Origin: Micromonospora craterilacus
GTDB taxonomy: Bacteria; Actinomycetota; Actinomycetes; Mycobacteriales; Micromonosporaceae
Length of the DNA: 35,578 nucleotides
Assembly: GCF_003236315.1 (NCBI RefSeq)
Contig: NZ_POTY01000039.1
Span: forward strand, 1 to 35,578
Reading direction: 5' to 3'
In this document: positions 1 to 9,747 of the stretch, piece by piece
Position numbering within the stretch: the stretch's first letter is position 1
Layout of the letters: every line of letters begins with the position of its first letter
Notes under the pieces: model-generated
The model's database searches: none
Told to the model about the DNA's origin: nothing
Seen by the model: the letters and a program-made list of their open reading frames with translations, nothing else
Made by a program: the position numbers and the translations under genes

Positions 1-373
1 GCTGGAACAGGCCCTGCGAGTCGTGGTCGTTGCGGTCACCGAGGTGACCCAGGTTCTCCAGCTTCGACTCCTGCAGAGCCGTCGCGATGGACACCACCGC
101 GGCACGCTCGTCCATGCCGGTCTTCTTCGTCGCGGCGATGATCGCCTTGACGTTGGCGGTCTGCTCGCCGTTGAGGTCGATGCGGGACTGGGCGCCCTGC
201 ACGCCGTTCGGGATCAGCTTGCTGGTGTCGGGCTTGTCGGCCTGCACGGCCGAGACCGGCTTGCCGGCGGTCGCCGGAGCGGCGTCCGCGTGGGCGATCG
301 GACCGGCGAACACGCCACCGGCGAAGGCCAGACCAGCGATACCGAGAACGCTCTTACGCAGCATCGAGTTCAT
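1..373 (-). CDS. Secreted lysozyme-fold-like protein (3' end cut off by window)
   Basis: The gene runs off the left edge, so only the first 124 codons are visible. The ATG at 373 is preceded by GGAGC about 8 bases upstream; a second ATG three codons in is also possible. The N-terminus is a clear signal peptide: basic MNSMLRK, a hydrophobic stretch, and a likely cleavage after AHADA near residue 31. After a polar linker comes a domain with ALQES and, further on, DRNDHDSQGLFQ. This resembles the Glu-Ser plus S-x-GLFQ pattern of transglycosylase/goose-lysozyme-type folds, and a family of secreted actinobacterial proteins carries the same arrangement. A role in peptidoglycan cleavage or remodelling is inferred. 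Whether the missing C-terminus carries another domain cannot be seen. Confidence 0.75.
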   Translation of the reverse strand, partial: MNSMLRKSVLGIAGLAFAGGVFAGPIAHADAAPATAGKPVSAVQADKPDTSKLIPNGVQGAQSRIDLNGEQTANVKAIIAATKKTGMDERAAVVSIATALQESKLENLGHLGDRNDHDSQGLFQ

Positions 374-733
374 GATCAAAGCTCCATTCGGGGGTAGATG
401 TCCACGCGCCGGCAAGGGGGGATCGGCACGCGGGGGTGAGCGCCTTAACCTGGCGCTGAAAGACAAGGGAAGACTCAGGCCGGCTGGCTCGCGGGGCAGG
501 GGCCCTTCGCGGCGCCGGGACCATGTTCAACGACCGACCGGGGCGGGTCATTCCGGGGATCCGCCGGTGGCGGCACCCGCCTGCAAGCGGCGGGGCGGCC
601 CTGCTCGGTCAGCCACCCGATACAACGCCACCCACCCGCCGGGGATTCCGCCCCGGGCCGGCCGGCCACACCCGGAAACCGGACATCCGCCTCGCCGGCG
701 GACAGTCAGGCGGAGCTCCTCATCGGCAGCACC
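374..733. other. Gene-free upstream region of the secreted protein
   Basis: No credible gene is seen here; the reading frames are short, antisense and biased. The stretch holds the 5' leader of the secreted protein. It has one small hairpin, AGCGCC at 439-444 with GGCGCT at 452-457, lying 66-84 bases before the ATG in the transcribed strand. Several Pro/Arg-coding GC-rich runs carry no recognisable signal. I compared the leader with the ydaO/c-di-AMP riboswitch often found before actinobacterial cell-wall hydrolase genes and did not find a convincing match. The last 60 bases may contain a decayed copy of the 56-bp repeat that follows. Confidence 0.4.
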
Positions 734-985
734 GGACGGAACGAACATCCGCCACCTGACCGGTCGGCCCGGCGCGCCGCGGCAGCATCGGACGGAACGA
801 GCATTCGCCACCTGGCCGGACGGCTGGGCGCGGCGCGGCAGCGTTGGAGGGAACGAGCATCCGCCAGCTGACCGGTCGGCCAGATGCGGCGGGGCAGTAT
901 CGGACGGAACGAGCATCCGTCTGCTGACCGGACGGCGAGGCGCGGCGCGGCGGCACGGGACGGAACGGACACCGCCACCTCGGCG
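734..985. repeat. 56-bp tandem repeat, four full copies plus a partial
   Basis: Units begin at 734, 790, 846, 902 and 958, so the period is exactly 56 bases each time. The conserved start of each unit is GGACGGAACGAGCATCCGCC; the second half is more variable but keeps CTGACCGG-like and GCGGCGCGG-like blocks. The fifth copy decays after about 28 bases. Because 56 is not a multiple of three, the array shifts frame at every copy and cannot encode a repeat protein. It lies between the stop end of the trehalose operon and the promoter side of the secreted-protein gene. Its function is unknown. Confidence 0.9.
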
Positions 986-1005
986 GACAAACGTGCCGAG
1001 ATGCG

Positions 1006-1039
1006 AAAGCGGCCGGAGACATCCGTCTCCGGCCGCTTT
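1006..1039 (-). terminator. Strong hairpin terminator after the otsB-GH15 gene
   Basis: AAAGCGGCCGGAGAC at 1006-1020 pairs perfectly with GTCTCCGGCCGCTTT at 1025-1039, giving a 15-bp stem with a 4-base loop. It lies 18 bases past the stop codon at 1058 of the minus-strand gene. The stem ends in A/T on both sides (AAA...TTT), so it could work in both directions. Confidence 0.85.
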
Positions 1040-1057
1040 GAGCGGGTCGTGCGGTGG

Positions 1058-3664
1058 TTACTGCTTGAGCATGTTGTCCAGCAGGAGCGCGCAGCGGATG
1101 ACCCCGAGGTGGCTGTACGCCTGCGGGTGGTTGCCCAGGCCGCGCTCGGCGAGCGGGTCGTACTGCTCGGGCAGCAGCCCGGTCGGGCCCGCCGTGTCGA
1201 TCATCTGGATGAACAGCTCCTCGGCGTCGGTGCGCCGCCCGGTGCGCAGGTACGCCTCGACCAGCCACGCGGTGCAGATGTGGAAGCCGCCCTCGCGGCC
1301 GGGCAGGCCGTCGTCCCAGTGGTAGCGGTAGACGACCGGGCCACTGCGCAGGTCCGCTTCGATCTTCAGGACGGTGGAGAGGAAGCGCGGATCGTCACCG
1401 GGCAACAGGCCGGACAGGCCGATCCACAGCGACGAGGCGTCCATGTCCTCGTCGCCGTAGGCGACGCTGTACGCCTCGGCGTGCTCGTGCCAGCCGTTCT
1501 CGAGCACGTTGGCGCCGATCCGGTCGCGCAGCTCCACCCATTCCGGGCGGTCCTCGCCGCCGTGCTGGCGCATCACGTGCAGCGCACGGTCGACGGTCAT
1601 CCAGCACATCACCTTGGAGAAGATGTGGTGCCGGGGCGGCAGACGGGCCTCCCAGATGCCGTGGTCCGGCTCGTGCCAGCGGCGGCGGACCGCCTCGACC
1701 ATGTTCTCCAGCACCCGCCACTCCTCCGCGCGGACCGAGCCGCGGGCGTCGGCCGTGGCGGCGATCAGGTCGGCGATCGGGCCGAAGACGTCCAGCTGGA
1801 GCTGGTGGTTGGCGAGGTTGCCGACGCGTACCGGCCGGGAGCCGGCGTAGCCGGGCAGGGTGTCGATGACAGCCTCGGCACCCAGCTCGTAGCCGTCCAC
1901 CGTGTAGAGCGGGTGCAGCCGTTCGGGATGCCCGCCGGTCCGCTCCACACAACCGTCCACCCAGCGCAGCAGCGCCTCGGCCTCGGTGATCGAACCCAGG
2001 TCGACCAGGGCCCGGGCGGTCATCGCGGCGTCGCGCAGCCAGCAGTAGCGGTAGTCCCAGTTGCGGACGCCGCCCAGTTCCTCGGGCAGCGAGGTGGTGG
2101 CCGCGGCCAGGATCGAACCGGTCGCCTCGTGGCAGAGACCGCGCAGCGTCAGCGCGCTGCGGGCAACCAGGTCCCGGGCGGTGGTCGGCAGCCGCAGCGA
2201 GGCCACCCACTCCTTCCAGGGCCGTTCCGCCGCGGCCTGCCGCTCGTGGATCGGCAGCCGGTGGTGTTCCAGGCTGTGCGTGCCGAAGCGCAGCTCCAGC
2301 ACCACCTGCCCGCCGAGCGCGGCGAGATCCACCACCGCCTTGGCGCTCTCGTACCCGCCGTCGTTGCCGACCTCCCACTGCACGCCGGGGGAGTAGAGCG
2401 CGACCGGCTCGTTGGAGCCGAGCACCAGCAGGCCGTCGTCGAGCGGCTGTAGCTGCACCGCGACCTGCGCGAATTCCGGCCGTGGCGCGAACTCCACCCG
2501 GACCCGGCCGGTGCCGGTCAGCAGTCGGATCAGGGTCGAGTCGCCGGAGATGATCGCCGGCCCGTCCGGCGTGGCCTTGGGGTCGGGCTTGTCGAGCCAG
2601 TCGGTGACGGTGAGGCCCGACCACCGGGTCTCCACGGTCATCGTGCCCGAGCGGTAGCGCTGGCCCAGCGGGATGCCGCCGCGCTCCGGGGCGACGCTGA
2701 AGTATCCGGCCGGGCTGCCGCCGACCAGGTCCGCGAAGATCGCCGCCGAGTCGGGCTTGGGGTTGCACAGCCAGCTGACCTTGGCGTCGGGCGTGAGTAG
2801 TGCGACCGTCCGCCCGTTGGCCAGCATCGAGTGCCGCTCGATCGGCACCGCCCGCTCGCCGAACAGCCAGTGCCGGCGGGTCTCCAGGAGCAGGCCGAGG
2901 GCGCGGGCGGCCTCGATCGGCTCGGCCACCCGGTAACCGGCCTTGGTCTCGCCCGGGCCGATCTTGATGCCGAGGTCCGGGCCGGTCAGGTTGCCGAAGG
3001 CGTTCTCGTCCGTGACGTCGTCGCCGATGAAGAGCACCGCGCTGGCCGAGAGCTGGGTGCGCAGCTGATCCACCGCGGTGCCCTTGTGGGTGGCCACCAC
3101 GGACAGCTCGATGACCTCCTTGCCCTGGGTGACGGTGACGTCATCCCAGGTCGCCGGGCCGCTCCGGACCGCGTCGATGGCGGCGGCGGCCACCTGGGGG
3201 TCCACCCCGCGGGTGTGCACGGCGACGCTGGCCGGCTTGCGTTCGAGCCGTACGCCCGGATGGGCCGCGGCGATCTCGCGCAGCGCGTCCCGCAGCCGGG
3301 TGCGCACGGCGATCAGCTCGGGGGAGAGCCGTTCGACGAAGCCGATGTCGAACTCGGAGCCGTGGCTGCCGACCAGGTGGACCTCACTGGGCAGCCGGGA
3401 GAGCGCGGCCAGGTCGCGCAGCGCGCGGCCGGAGACCACCGCCACGGTGGTCTGCGGCAGCGCGGCCAGGGCGCGCACCGCCGCCACCGACTCGGGCAGC
3501 GGTACGGCTTTGCTCGGATCCTCCACGATCGGCGCTAGCGTGCCGTCGTAGTCGCAGGCGATCAGCAGCTGTGGCACCCGGGCGATCCGCCCGATGGCGG
3601 CCCGCAGCTCGGGATCCATGGTCCCGGCTGCGGGCGTGATGATGTCGTTGGTTGCGACGTTCAC
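1058..3664 (-). CDS. otsB: Trehalose-6-phosphate phosphatase fused to a GH15 glycosidase
   Basis: The protein is 868 residues from the GTG at 3664, which overlaps the otsA stop codon (GTGA) and has a GGAGG just upstream. An upstream in-frame start would extend deep into otsA and is rejected. Residues about 30-265 form a HAD-type trehalose phosphatase: DYDGT at 38-42, VSGR at 77-80, GSHGSEF near 99-105 and GDDVTDE at 214-220. From about residue 276 a glycoside hydrolase family 15 domain follows (glucoamylase/trehalase type), with [11 protein letters not shown], a likely general-acid Glu in [10 protein letters not shown] near 791 and a likely base Glu in LLPEQYDP near 833. The first half should convert trehalose 6-phosphate to trehalose in the cytoplasm. 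The second may hydrolyse trehalose or another alpha-glucoside, since mycobacterial trehalase belongs to GH15. Both halves keep their catalytic residues. Substrate assignment of the GH15 part is inference. Confidence 0.9.
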   Translation of the reverse strand: MNVATNDIITPAAGTMDPELRAAIGRIARVPQLLIACDYDGTLAPIVEDPSKAVPLPESVAAVRALAALPQTTVAVVSGRALRDLAALSRLPSEVHLVGSHGSEFDIGFVERLSPELIAVRTRLRDALREIAAAHPGVRLERKPASVAVHTRGVDPQVAAAAIDAVRSGPATWDDVTVTQGKEVIELSVVATHKGTAVDQLRTQLSASAVLFIGDDVTDENAFGNLTGPDLGIKIGPGETKAGYRVAEPIEAARALGLLLETRRHWLFGERAVPIERHSMLANGRTVALLTPDAKVSWLCNPKPDSAAIFADLVGGSPAGYFSVAPERGGIPLGQRYRSGTMTVETRWSGLTVTDWLDKPDPKATPDGPAIISGDSTLIRLLTGTGRVRVEFAPRPEFAQVAVQLQPLDDGLLVLGSNEPVALYSPGVQWEVGNDGGYESAKAVVDLAALGGQVVLELRFGTHSLEHHRLPIHERQAAAERPWKEWVASLRLPTTARDLVARSALTLRGLCHEATGSILAAATTSLPEELGGVRNWDYRYCWLRDAAMTARALVDLGSITEAEALLRWVDGCVERTGGHPERLHPLYTVDGYELGAEAVIDTLPGYAGSRPVRVGNLANHQLQLDVFGPIADLIAATADARGSVRAEEWRVLENMVEAVRRRWHEPDHGIWEARLPPRHHIFSKVMCWMTVDRALHVMRQHGGEDRPEWVELRDRIGANVLENGWHEHAEAYSVAYGDEDMDASSLWIGLSGLLPGDDPRFLSTVLKIEADLRSGPVVYRYHWDDGLPGREGGFHICTAWLVEAYLRTGRRTDAEELFIQMIDTAGPTGLLPEQYDPLAERGLGNHPQAYSHLGVIRCALLLDNMLKQ

Positions 3665-5061
3665 GCCGCCTCCATGTCGGGCACACCGAGTTCGGTGAGG
3701 AAGGACTTCGCCCAGTGCCCCACATCGTGGGTGCGCAAATGGCGTTGCATGGTCCGCATACGGCGACGAGCCTCCGGCTTCTCCACATGCACGGCCCGCA
3801 GCAGGGCATCCTTGACTGCGTCGGGATCGTGCGGGTTGCACAGGAACGCCTGGCGCAGCTCGGTGGCTGCGCCGGCGAACTCACTGAGTACGAGAGCGCC
3901 CCCGTGGTCTGCCCTAGATGCGACGTACTCCTTGGCCACGAGGTTCATTCCGTCTCGAAGCGGGGTCACCATCATCACGTCGGCAGCGGCGTACATCGCA
4001 GCCAGTTCGGTGCGACTGTACGACTGATGCAGATAATGCACCGCCGGCACCCCGACCCTGCCGAATTCGCCATTAATCCGACCGACCTCGCGCTCGACCT
4101 TGACGCGAAGTGCCTGGTAGTGCTCGACGCGTTCGCGGCTCGGGGTGGCCACCTGCACCATAACAGCGTCGGGGACTGTCAACTTTCCGTCAGCCAGCAA
4201 CTCGCGGAAGGCCTTGAGGCGCAACTCGATGCCCTTGGTGTAATCCAACCGGTCCACGCCCAGGATGATCGTCCGCGGGTTGCCCAGCTCCTCGCGGATC
4301 TCCTTGGCCCGGGCCTGGATCGCCGGGTCCGAAGCCAGCCGCTCCATCTCCTTGGTGTCGATGGAGATGGGAAAGGCGCCGGCCTTCACCTGACGGCCGT
4401 CCACCTGGATCATCTGCCCCTCGTAGCGCAGGCCGAGCAGGTGCCGGGCCAGCCGGACGAAGTTCTGCGCGGCCAGCCGCTGCTGGAACCCGACCAGGTC
4501 GGCACCGAGCAGACCGCGCAGGATCTCGGTGCGGAACGGCATCTGCATGAACAGCTCGATCGGCGGGAACGGGATGTGCAGGAAGAAGCCGATCCGCAGG
4601 TCGGGGCGCAGTTCCCGGAGCATCGCCGGCACCAGTTGGAGCTGGTAGTCCTGGACCCACACCGTGGCACCCTCGGCCGCCACCTCCGCCGCCGCCTCCG
4701 CGAACCGGGCGTTGACCAGGCGGTACGCCTCGCGCCAGCGGCGCTTGTAGGCGGGTGTCTCGACGGCGTCGTGGTAGAGCGGCCAGATCGTGGCGTTGGA
4801 CTGACCCTCGTAGTAGCGCTCCAGCTCCTCGGCGCTCAGCGGCACCGGATGCAGCCGGATGCCCTCCAGGTCGAACGGCTCGGGGGCCGCGCCGGTGCCG
4901 CCGGCCCAGCCAACCCAGGTGCCATGGTGCTCGGCCAGGACGGGATGCAGCGCGGTGACCAGCCCGCCGGGGCTGCGTCGCCACTGCCGTCCCTCGGGTG
5001 TGCTCACCTCGTCGACCGGCAGTCGGTTCGCCACTACGACAAAGGAGCTACGGACGGTCAC
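3661..5061 (-). CDS. otsA: Trehalose-6-phosphate synthase, GT20
   Basis: This 466-residue retaining glycosyltransferase joins a nucleotide-activated glucose to glucose 6-phosphate, giving trehalose 6-phosphate. Seen motifs include [25 protein letters not shown], the acceptor-site [32 protein letters not shown] with the donor-phosphate Arg and Lys, and [11 protein letters not shown] near the C-terminus. The start is the GTG at 5061 with GGAGG ending 9 bases upstream; an ATG-type extension of 11 residues lacks such a site. Its stop overlaps the start of the otsB-GH15 gene by four bases, so synthase and phosphatase are translationally coupled. Which nucleotide sugar it uses cannot be told from sequence. 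Validamycin-type pseudoglycosyltransferases are related, but the neighbouring phosphatase favours OtsA. Confidence 0.95.
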   Translation of the reverse strand: MTVRSSFVVVANRLPVDEVSTPEGRQWRRSPGGLVTALHPVLAEHHGTWVGWAGGTGAAPEPFDLEGIRLHPVPLSAEELERYYEGQSNATIWPLYHDAVETPAYKRRWREAYRLVNARFAEAAAEVAAEGATVWVQDYQLQLVPAMLRELRPDLRIGFFLHIPFPPIELFMQMPFRTEILRGLLGADLVGFQQRLAAQNFVRLARHLLGLRYEGQMIQVDGRQVKAGAFPISIDTKEMERLASDPAIQARAKEIREELGNPRTIILGVDRLDYTKGIELRLKAFRELLADGKLTVPDAVMVQVATPSRERVEHYQALRVKVEREVGRINGEFGRVGVPAVHYLHQSYSRTELAAMYAAADVMMVTPLRDGMNLVAKEYVASRADHGGALVLSEFAGAATELRQAFLCNPHDPDAVKDALLRAVHVEKPEARRRMRTMQRHLRTHDVGHWAKSFLTELGVPDMEAA

Positions 5062-5404
5062 GATCTGCCACCTCCGGGTGCTGACGGGTCCCACCGCGAT
5101 GAGCGTACTGAGCGTAGCTGCGGCGTCTGTTCCCCCGTGCCGGAGTCACCTACCCGTCCCAGACTTGCCGAACCGCGAACGTGATCATGTTGACAGGTCA
5201 GCCGCCCAGCGGCGGCCCGGGGGTGGGGCGGCTGCCCGGGCGTACGGCCGGGCGGGGCGATGTGGGGAATGCCCGGCGTACCTGTCAGGATTGATGATGG
5301 CGTGCGCGCGGCCGGTTCCCGGCCGGCGGCGGCCGGCGGCGGTCGCGGCTTGCGCCCCGCACCCGCAAATCGGCGAACGCAACCCGACGGAGGTAGCCCG
5401 CACC
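5062..5404. promoter_or_regulatory. Divergent promoter region between otsA and ettA
   Basis: No gene is seen. Both flanking genes fire outward, so the 343 bases must carry promoters for each. On the otsA side there is a direct repeat, GAGCGTA at 5101-5107 and 5110-5116; its complement TACGCT resembles an actinobacterial -10 hexamer and lies about 40-50 bases before the GTG. TTGACA at 5190-5195 is a possible -35. The octamer TGACAGGT at 5191-5198 recurs inverted as ACCTGTCA at 5280-5287. GCCGCC(CAGC)GGCGGC at 5201-5216 is a small hairpin. None of these is proven to be functional. Confidence 0.4.
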
Positions 5405-7081
<1,677 letters not shown>

Positions 7082-7096
7082 GCGGGGCCGATCGTC

Positions 7097-7543
7097 TTGG
7101 CTGACCGGTTCGTCTACCAGTGCACCCTGCGGTGGTCCGACCTGGACGCGTACGGCCACGTCAACAACGCCCGCTTCCTCACCCTCTACGAGGAGGCCCG
7201 GGTGGCGTTGATGTTCGTCGGTGCCCGGGCAGCGGGGGTCGACTCGTTCGCCGACGGTGTGGTGATCCGCCGGCACGAGGTCGACTACCTGCGCCCGGTC
7301 GACTACGCGCTGAGTCGGGCCACCGCCGAGGCGGCCCCCACCGTCCGGATCGAACTGTGGGTGGAGCAGATCCGGGCCGCGTCCTTCACCATCGGCTACG
7401 AGATGTACGACGGTGACCTGCTGGTCAGCCGGGCGCGTTCGGTGCTGGTCCCGTTCGACCTGGCCCAGCAGCTGCCCCGGCGGCTCAGCGACCCGGAGCG
7501 CACCTTCCTGCTCGGGTACGCCCAGAACGGCGGCGCGGCGTGA
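7097..7543 (+). CDS. Hotdog-fold acyl-CoA thioesterase (YbgC/FadM type)
   Basis: The 148-residue protein has the 4HBT pattern RWSDLDAYGHVNNARFL near residues 12-27, in which Asp17 followed by GHVNN is the catalytic motif of YbgC-like acyl-CoA thioesterases. The rest matches the family's single hotdog domain in length. It should hydrolyse an acyl-CoA in the cytoplasm; chain length or substrate cannot be read from sequence. The start is taken as the TTG at 7097, because no ATG or GTG lies before the conserved motif; a weak GGGG lies upstream. Its stop overlaps the next gene's GTG by four bases. This trio with ettA looks like one transcript. Confidence 0.85.
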   Translation: MADRFVYQCTLRWSDLDAYGHVNNARFLTLYEEARVALMFVGARAAGVDSFADGVVIRRHEVDYLRPVDYALSRATAEAAPTVRIELWVEQIRAASFTIGYEMYDGDLLVSRARSVLVPFDLAQQLPRRLSDPERTFLLGYAQNGGAA

Positions 7544-8271
7544 GCGACCCCAGCACCCCCGGCACCGCCGGCGGATCGGCGTCGCCCCCCGCCGGTGCGG
7601 GGCACGGCATCGACGGCGTCGACGACGCGGGGGCCTTCCTGGCCCGGCTCGTCCGGTTGGAGCGCGCCGCCCTGGTCCGGCTACGTCCGGCCGGTACGCC
7701 CACCCGTACCGCCCTCTGGGCCCGGCTGCCGTGGGGAGTGCTGGCGGTGCGTACGGTCCTCGGCGCGGGCGCCGGGGACGTCACGGTTGCCGCTGGGGAG
7801 TTGCTCGCCGAACTGGCGGCCGGCGGCGCCGCGCTGCCCGCCCGCCGAGACGCGCAGTGGCGCTGGGCGTTGCCGCCCACCGCCAGCCGGCAGGTGGAGA
7901 CGTTGCCGGGCGGGGAGCTGCGCCGGCTCGCCGAGGCGGCGGCGGGGACCCTGCGGGAAGCCGCCACGCACGGGGTGGCCGGTCGGGCGGTCGGGCAGCG
8001 GGCGCTGCGGGACGCCCTGCTGGATCACGTGGCGGTGGTGGTGACCCCTGACGACGAGCCTGGCCGTCCCTTGGAGGTGACCCAGCGGATGGTGCAGGGG
8101 CTGGTCCGAATGGGCTTCCTGGGCCCGCTCGGCGGTTCGCCGGGGCCGGACGGGGTGCAGGTTCGGGCGGCTGGCCGATGGGTCGGCCTGGTGGGACCGT
8201 ACGGAGCCGTCTGGTCGCAGAAGGCCACGGCTCTTGTCGTGCGGCCCTTCGTGTCTCATCCGAACGGATGA
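7540..8271 (+). CDS. Unrecognised protein coupled to the thioesterase
   Basis: I do not recognise this 243-residue protein. The GTG start sits inside the thioesterase stop (GTGA), which supports coupled translation. The first 30 residues are rich in Pro, Gly and Ser and likely disordered. The rest is Ala/Leu/Arg-rich with predicted helices, no signal peptide and no membrane segment. The most conserved-looking stretch is VTQRMVQGLVRMGFLG near residue 187, followed by a short beta-rich end (GRWVGLVGPYGAVWSQKA). The codon pattern is typical of the neighbours, so it is probably real. Confidence 0.7.
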   Translation: MSDPSTPGTAGGSASPPAGAGHGIDGVDDAGAFLARLVRLERAALVRLRPAGTPTRTALWARLPWGVLAVRTVLGAGAGDVTVAAGELLAELAAGGAALPARRDAQWRWALPPTASRQVETLPGGELRRLAEAAAGTLREAATHGVAGRAVGQRALRDALLDHVAVVVTPDDEPGRPLEVTQRMVQGLVRMGFLGPLGGSPGPDGVQVRAAGRWVGLVGPYGAVWSQKATALVVRPFVSHPNG

Positions 8272-8348
8272 CCACCCATCATCCTTCTGGGTTTGGGCTA
8301 GCGTTAGGGGGGTGCTTCGTTCCGGCTGTCCGGGTACCGTCCATCCTC

Positions 8349-8378
8349 GGATCCAACCCACCGTAGGCGACTGGATCC
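8349..8378 (+). promoter_or_regulatory. Inverted repeat in the leader of the YbjN-like gene
   Basis: GGATCCA at 8349-8355 is repeated in inverse as TGGATCC at 8372-8378 with 16 bases between, 24 bases before the ATG at 8403. A TAGCGT-like -10 element lies about 50 bases further upstream, near 8299. The element could be an operator or an RNA hairpin in the 5' leader. This is a weak call. Confidence 0.3.
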
Positions 8379-8402
8379 GCTGGGGAGTGAGGTGCGCGAG
8401 CG

Positions 8403-8987
8403 ATGCCGTGGTGGTCATGGCGCCCCGGTCCCGCCAGTGGCGGTGACTCGGAAACTCGAAGCAGGATCACGGTGGAGGGTGCCGTCCGGGTCGGACTACC
8501 GGCGCCCCGCCAGCCCGAGGAGGAGTGTCCGGGCGGGGAGCATCCGTTGATCGCCGACATGCCTGCCACCGTCGAACCGGTCACCCTGCGCCGGATCTGC
8601 GACGCGCTCGACCTGCTCGACGTGCGATACCTCGCCGACGGGGACGGCAACCTGCTGGCCATGTGGGAGCGGCACGCCGTGCTGGTCACCCTGGAAGGCC
8701 CCGACGACGAGATCCTCGTACTGCGGGCCCGGCCGCACGCGACGGTGCCGCCGGACTGGGCGGACCGTGCCTACCGGGTGGTCAACGAGTGGAACCACAC
8801 CCGGCGCTTCTGCAAGGCGTACGTGGGTGACGCCACCGAGCGGGGCCAGTTGCCGATCTACGCCGAGTTGCAGGTGCCGCTCGCCGCGGGCACCCACGAC
8901 GCGCTCCTGGTCGAACTGCTCGACTGCGGCGCGGCGGTGTCCACCAGCTTCGTCGACTGGCTGCACGACGAGGGCGCCCTCCTCTGA
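8403..8987 (+). CDS. YbjN-domain protein
   Basis: The 194-residue protein matches the actinobacterial YbjN family (type III secretion chaperone-like fold). It has an N-terminal low-complexity part up to about residue 55, then a single alpha/beta domain with LRRICDALDLLDVRYLADGD, LVTLEGPDDEILVLRAR, the conserved VNEWNHTRRFCKAYVG and a C-terminal helix SFVDWLHDEGALL. The function of these proteins is not well known. The ATG at 8403 has GAGGTG about 9 bases upstream; the conserved domain would also be intact from a later start. It stands alone, convergent with the globin gene, with a palindromic element between them. Confidence 0.8.
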   Translation: MPWWSWRPGPASGGDSETRSRITVEGAVRVGLPAPRQPEEECPGGEHPLIADMPATVEPVTLRRICDALDLLDVRYLADGDGNLLAMWERHAVLVTLEGPDDEILVLRARPHATVPPDWADRAYRVVNEWNHTRRFCKAYVGDATERGQLPIYAELQVPLAAGTHDALLVELLDCGAAVSTSFVDWLHDEGALL

Positions 8988-9022
8988 CTCGTTGGCCTGT
9001 GACGCCACGCCTCGCCCCGCCT

Positions 9023-9128
9023 CGCCCCGCCCCCGCCTCGCCGATCATGCACTTTCGGTCGCCGTTTGGCGGCTTGTGCAACATATGCACCGACAGAAAC
9101 TGCAAGATCGGCGAGGCGGGGCGGGGCG
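9023..9128. repeat. Long imperfect palindrome between convergent genes
   Basis: CGCCCCGCCCCCGCCTCGCC followed by GATC (9023-9046) faces its inverse at 9106-9128; the arms match over 23 bases with one extra C. The match continues inward: TGCACTTTCGGTCG at 9048-9061 against the inverse of CGACAGAAACTGCA at 9091-9104, with two mismatches. At the centre is CGCC(GTTT)GGCG. The whole block of about 106 bases can fold into one long cruciform or RNA hairpin. It could end transcription from both sides, or be a dispersed palindromic element. I recall similar strings in Micromonospora intergenic DNA, but that is memory and not a search. Confidence 0.75.
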
Positions 9129-9256
9129 ACGGGAGAGGCAGGGGGCGGCGGTTTCCGGATGTGCTGCGGGGTGCTCTTTCGCCAGGTCACGCGGGTCATG
9201 TTGATCTTCTGCACCACGCGCCCGCGCGACGAGCGGAGATAAGGCCGGCGGCTGGG

Positions 9257-9685
9257 TTACGCGCCGGCCGCCGGGTCCTCCATCGTGTTCACCATGAAGA
9301 ACGCGGCCCGCTCCAGGTAGTCCCAGAGCTCGGTGGCGATCGCCGGGGGCAGGTCGAGGGTGTCGACCGCCCGCCGCATGTGCCGCAACCAGGCGTCGCG
9401 TTCGGCCACGCCGATCCGGAACGGCGCGTGCCGCATCCGCAGCCGGGGGTGCCCCCGTTGGGCGGAGTACGTGTTGGGGCCACCCCAGTACTGGATGAGG
9501 AAGAGCCTCATCCGCTCGGCGGCCGGCCCGAGATCGTCCTCCGGGTACATCGGGCGCAGCAGCGGGTCGGTGGCGATACCGGCGTAGAACTCGTCGACCA
9601 GCTTGCGGAACGTGGGCTCGCCGCCGACGGCGTCGAACAGCGTGACCGCCTCGCCGCGGGGCTGGGACTCAGCTGCGGGATTCAC
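9257..9685 (-). CDS. glbO: Truncated hemoglobin, group II (GlbO type)
   Basis: The 142-residue protein matches group II truncated hemoglobins such as M. tuberculosis Glb[20 protein letters not shown] carries the B10 Tyr at 34; PMYPEDDL and [11 protein letters not shown] follow; the proximal heme His is at 86 in RMRHAPF; the G8 Trp, diagnostic for group II, is at 99 in ERDAWL. It binds heme and O2 in the cytoplasm. Roles in oxygen delivery or in handling peroxide or nitric oxide are proposed for the family. The start is the GTG at 9685, giving a short N-terminal tail before the conserved part. The MFS gene lies 62 bases upstream on the same strand and may share its transcript. Confidence 0.92.
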   Translation of the reverse strand: MNPAAESQPRGEAVTLFDAVGGEPTFRKLVDEFYAGIATDPLLRPMYPEDDLGPAAERMRLFLIQYWGGPNTYSAQRGHPRLRMRHAPFRIGVAERDAWLRHMRRAVDTLDLPPAIATELWDYLERAAFFMVNTMEDPAAGA

Positions 9686-9747
9686 CGCTCCATCCTGCCA
9701 GGCGCCGGCGGCCGGCGGCCCGGCCGGGACGCGCCGGCGACGGTGGT

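Noticed and set aside
374..560. Possible ydaO/c-di-AMP riboswitch before the secreted protein
   Set aside because: The gene type fits, but the conserved riboswitch blocks are not present; only a short AGCGCC hairpin was found.
734..985. 56-bp array as a CRISPR locus
   Set aside because: The units are contiguous with gradual variation, there are no distinct spacers, and no cas genes are near.
3665..3841. Upstream in-frame extension of the otsB-GH15 gene by 59 codons
   Set aside because: It would lie entirely inside otsA, its residues are Arg/Ala/Gly-biased with no conserved feature, and the GTG at 3664 has GGAGG and a GTGA overlap.
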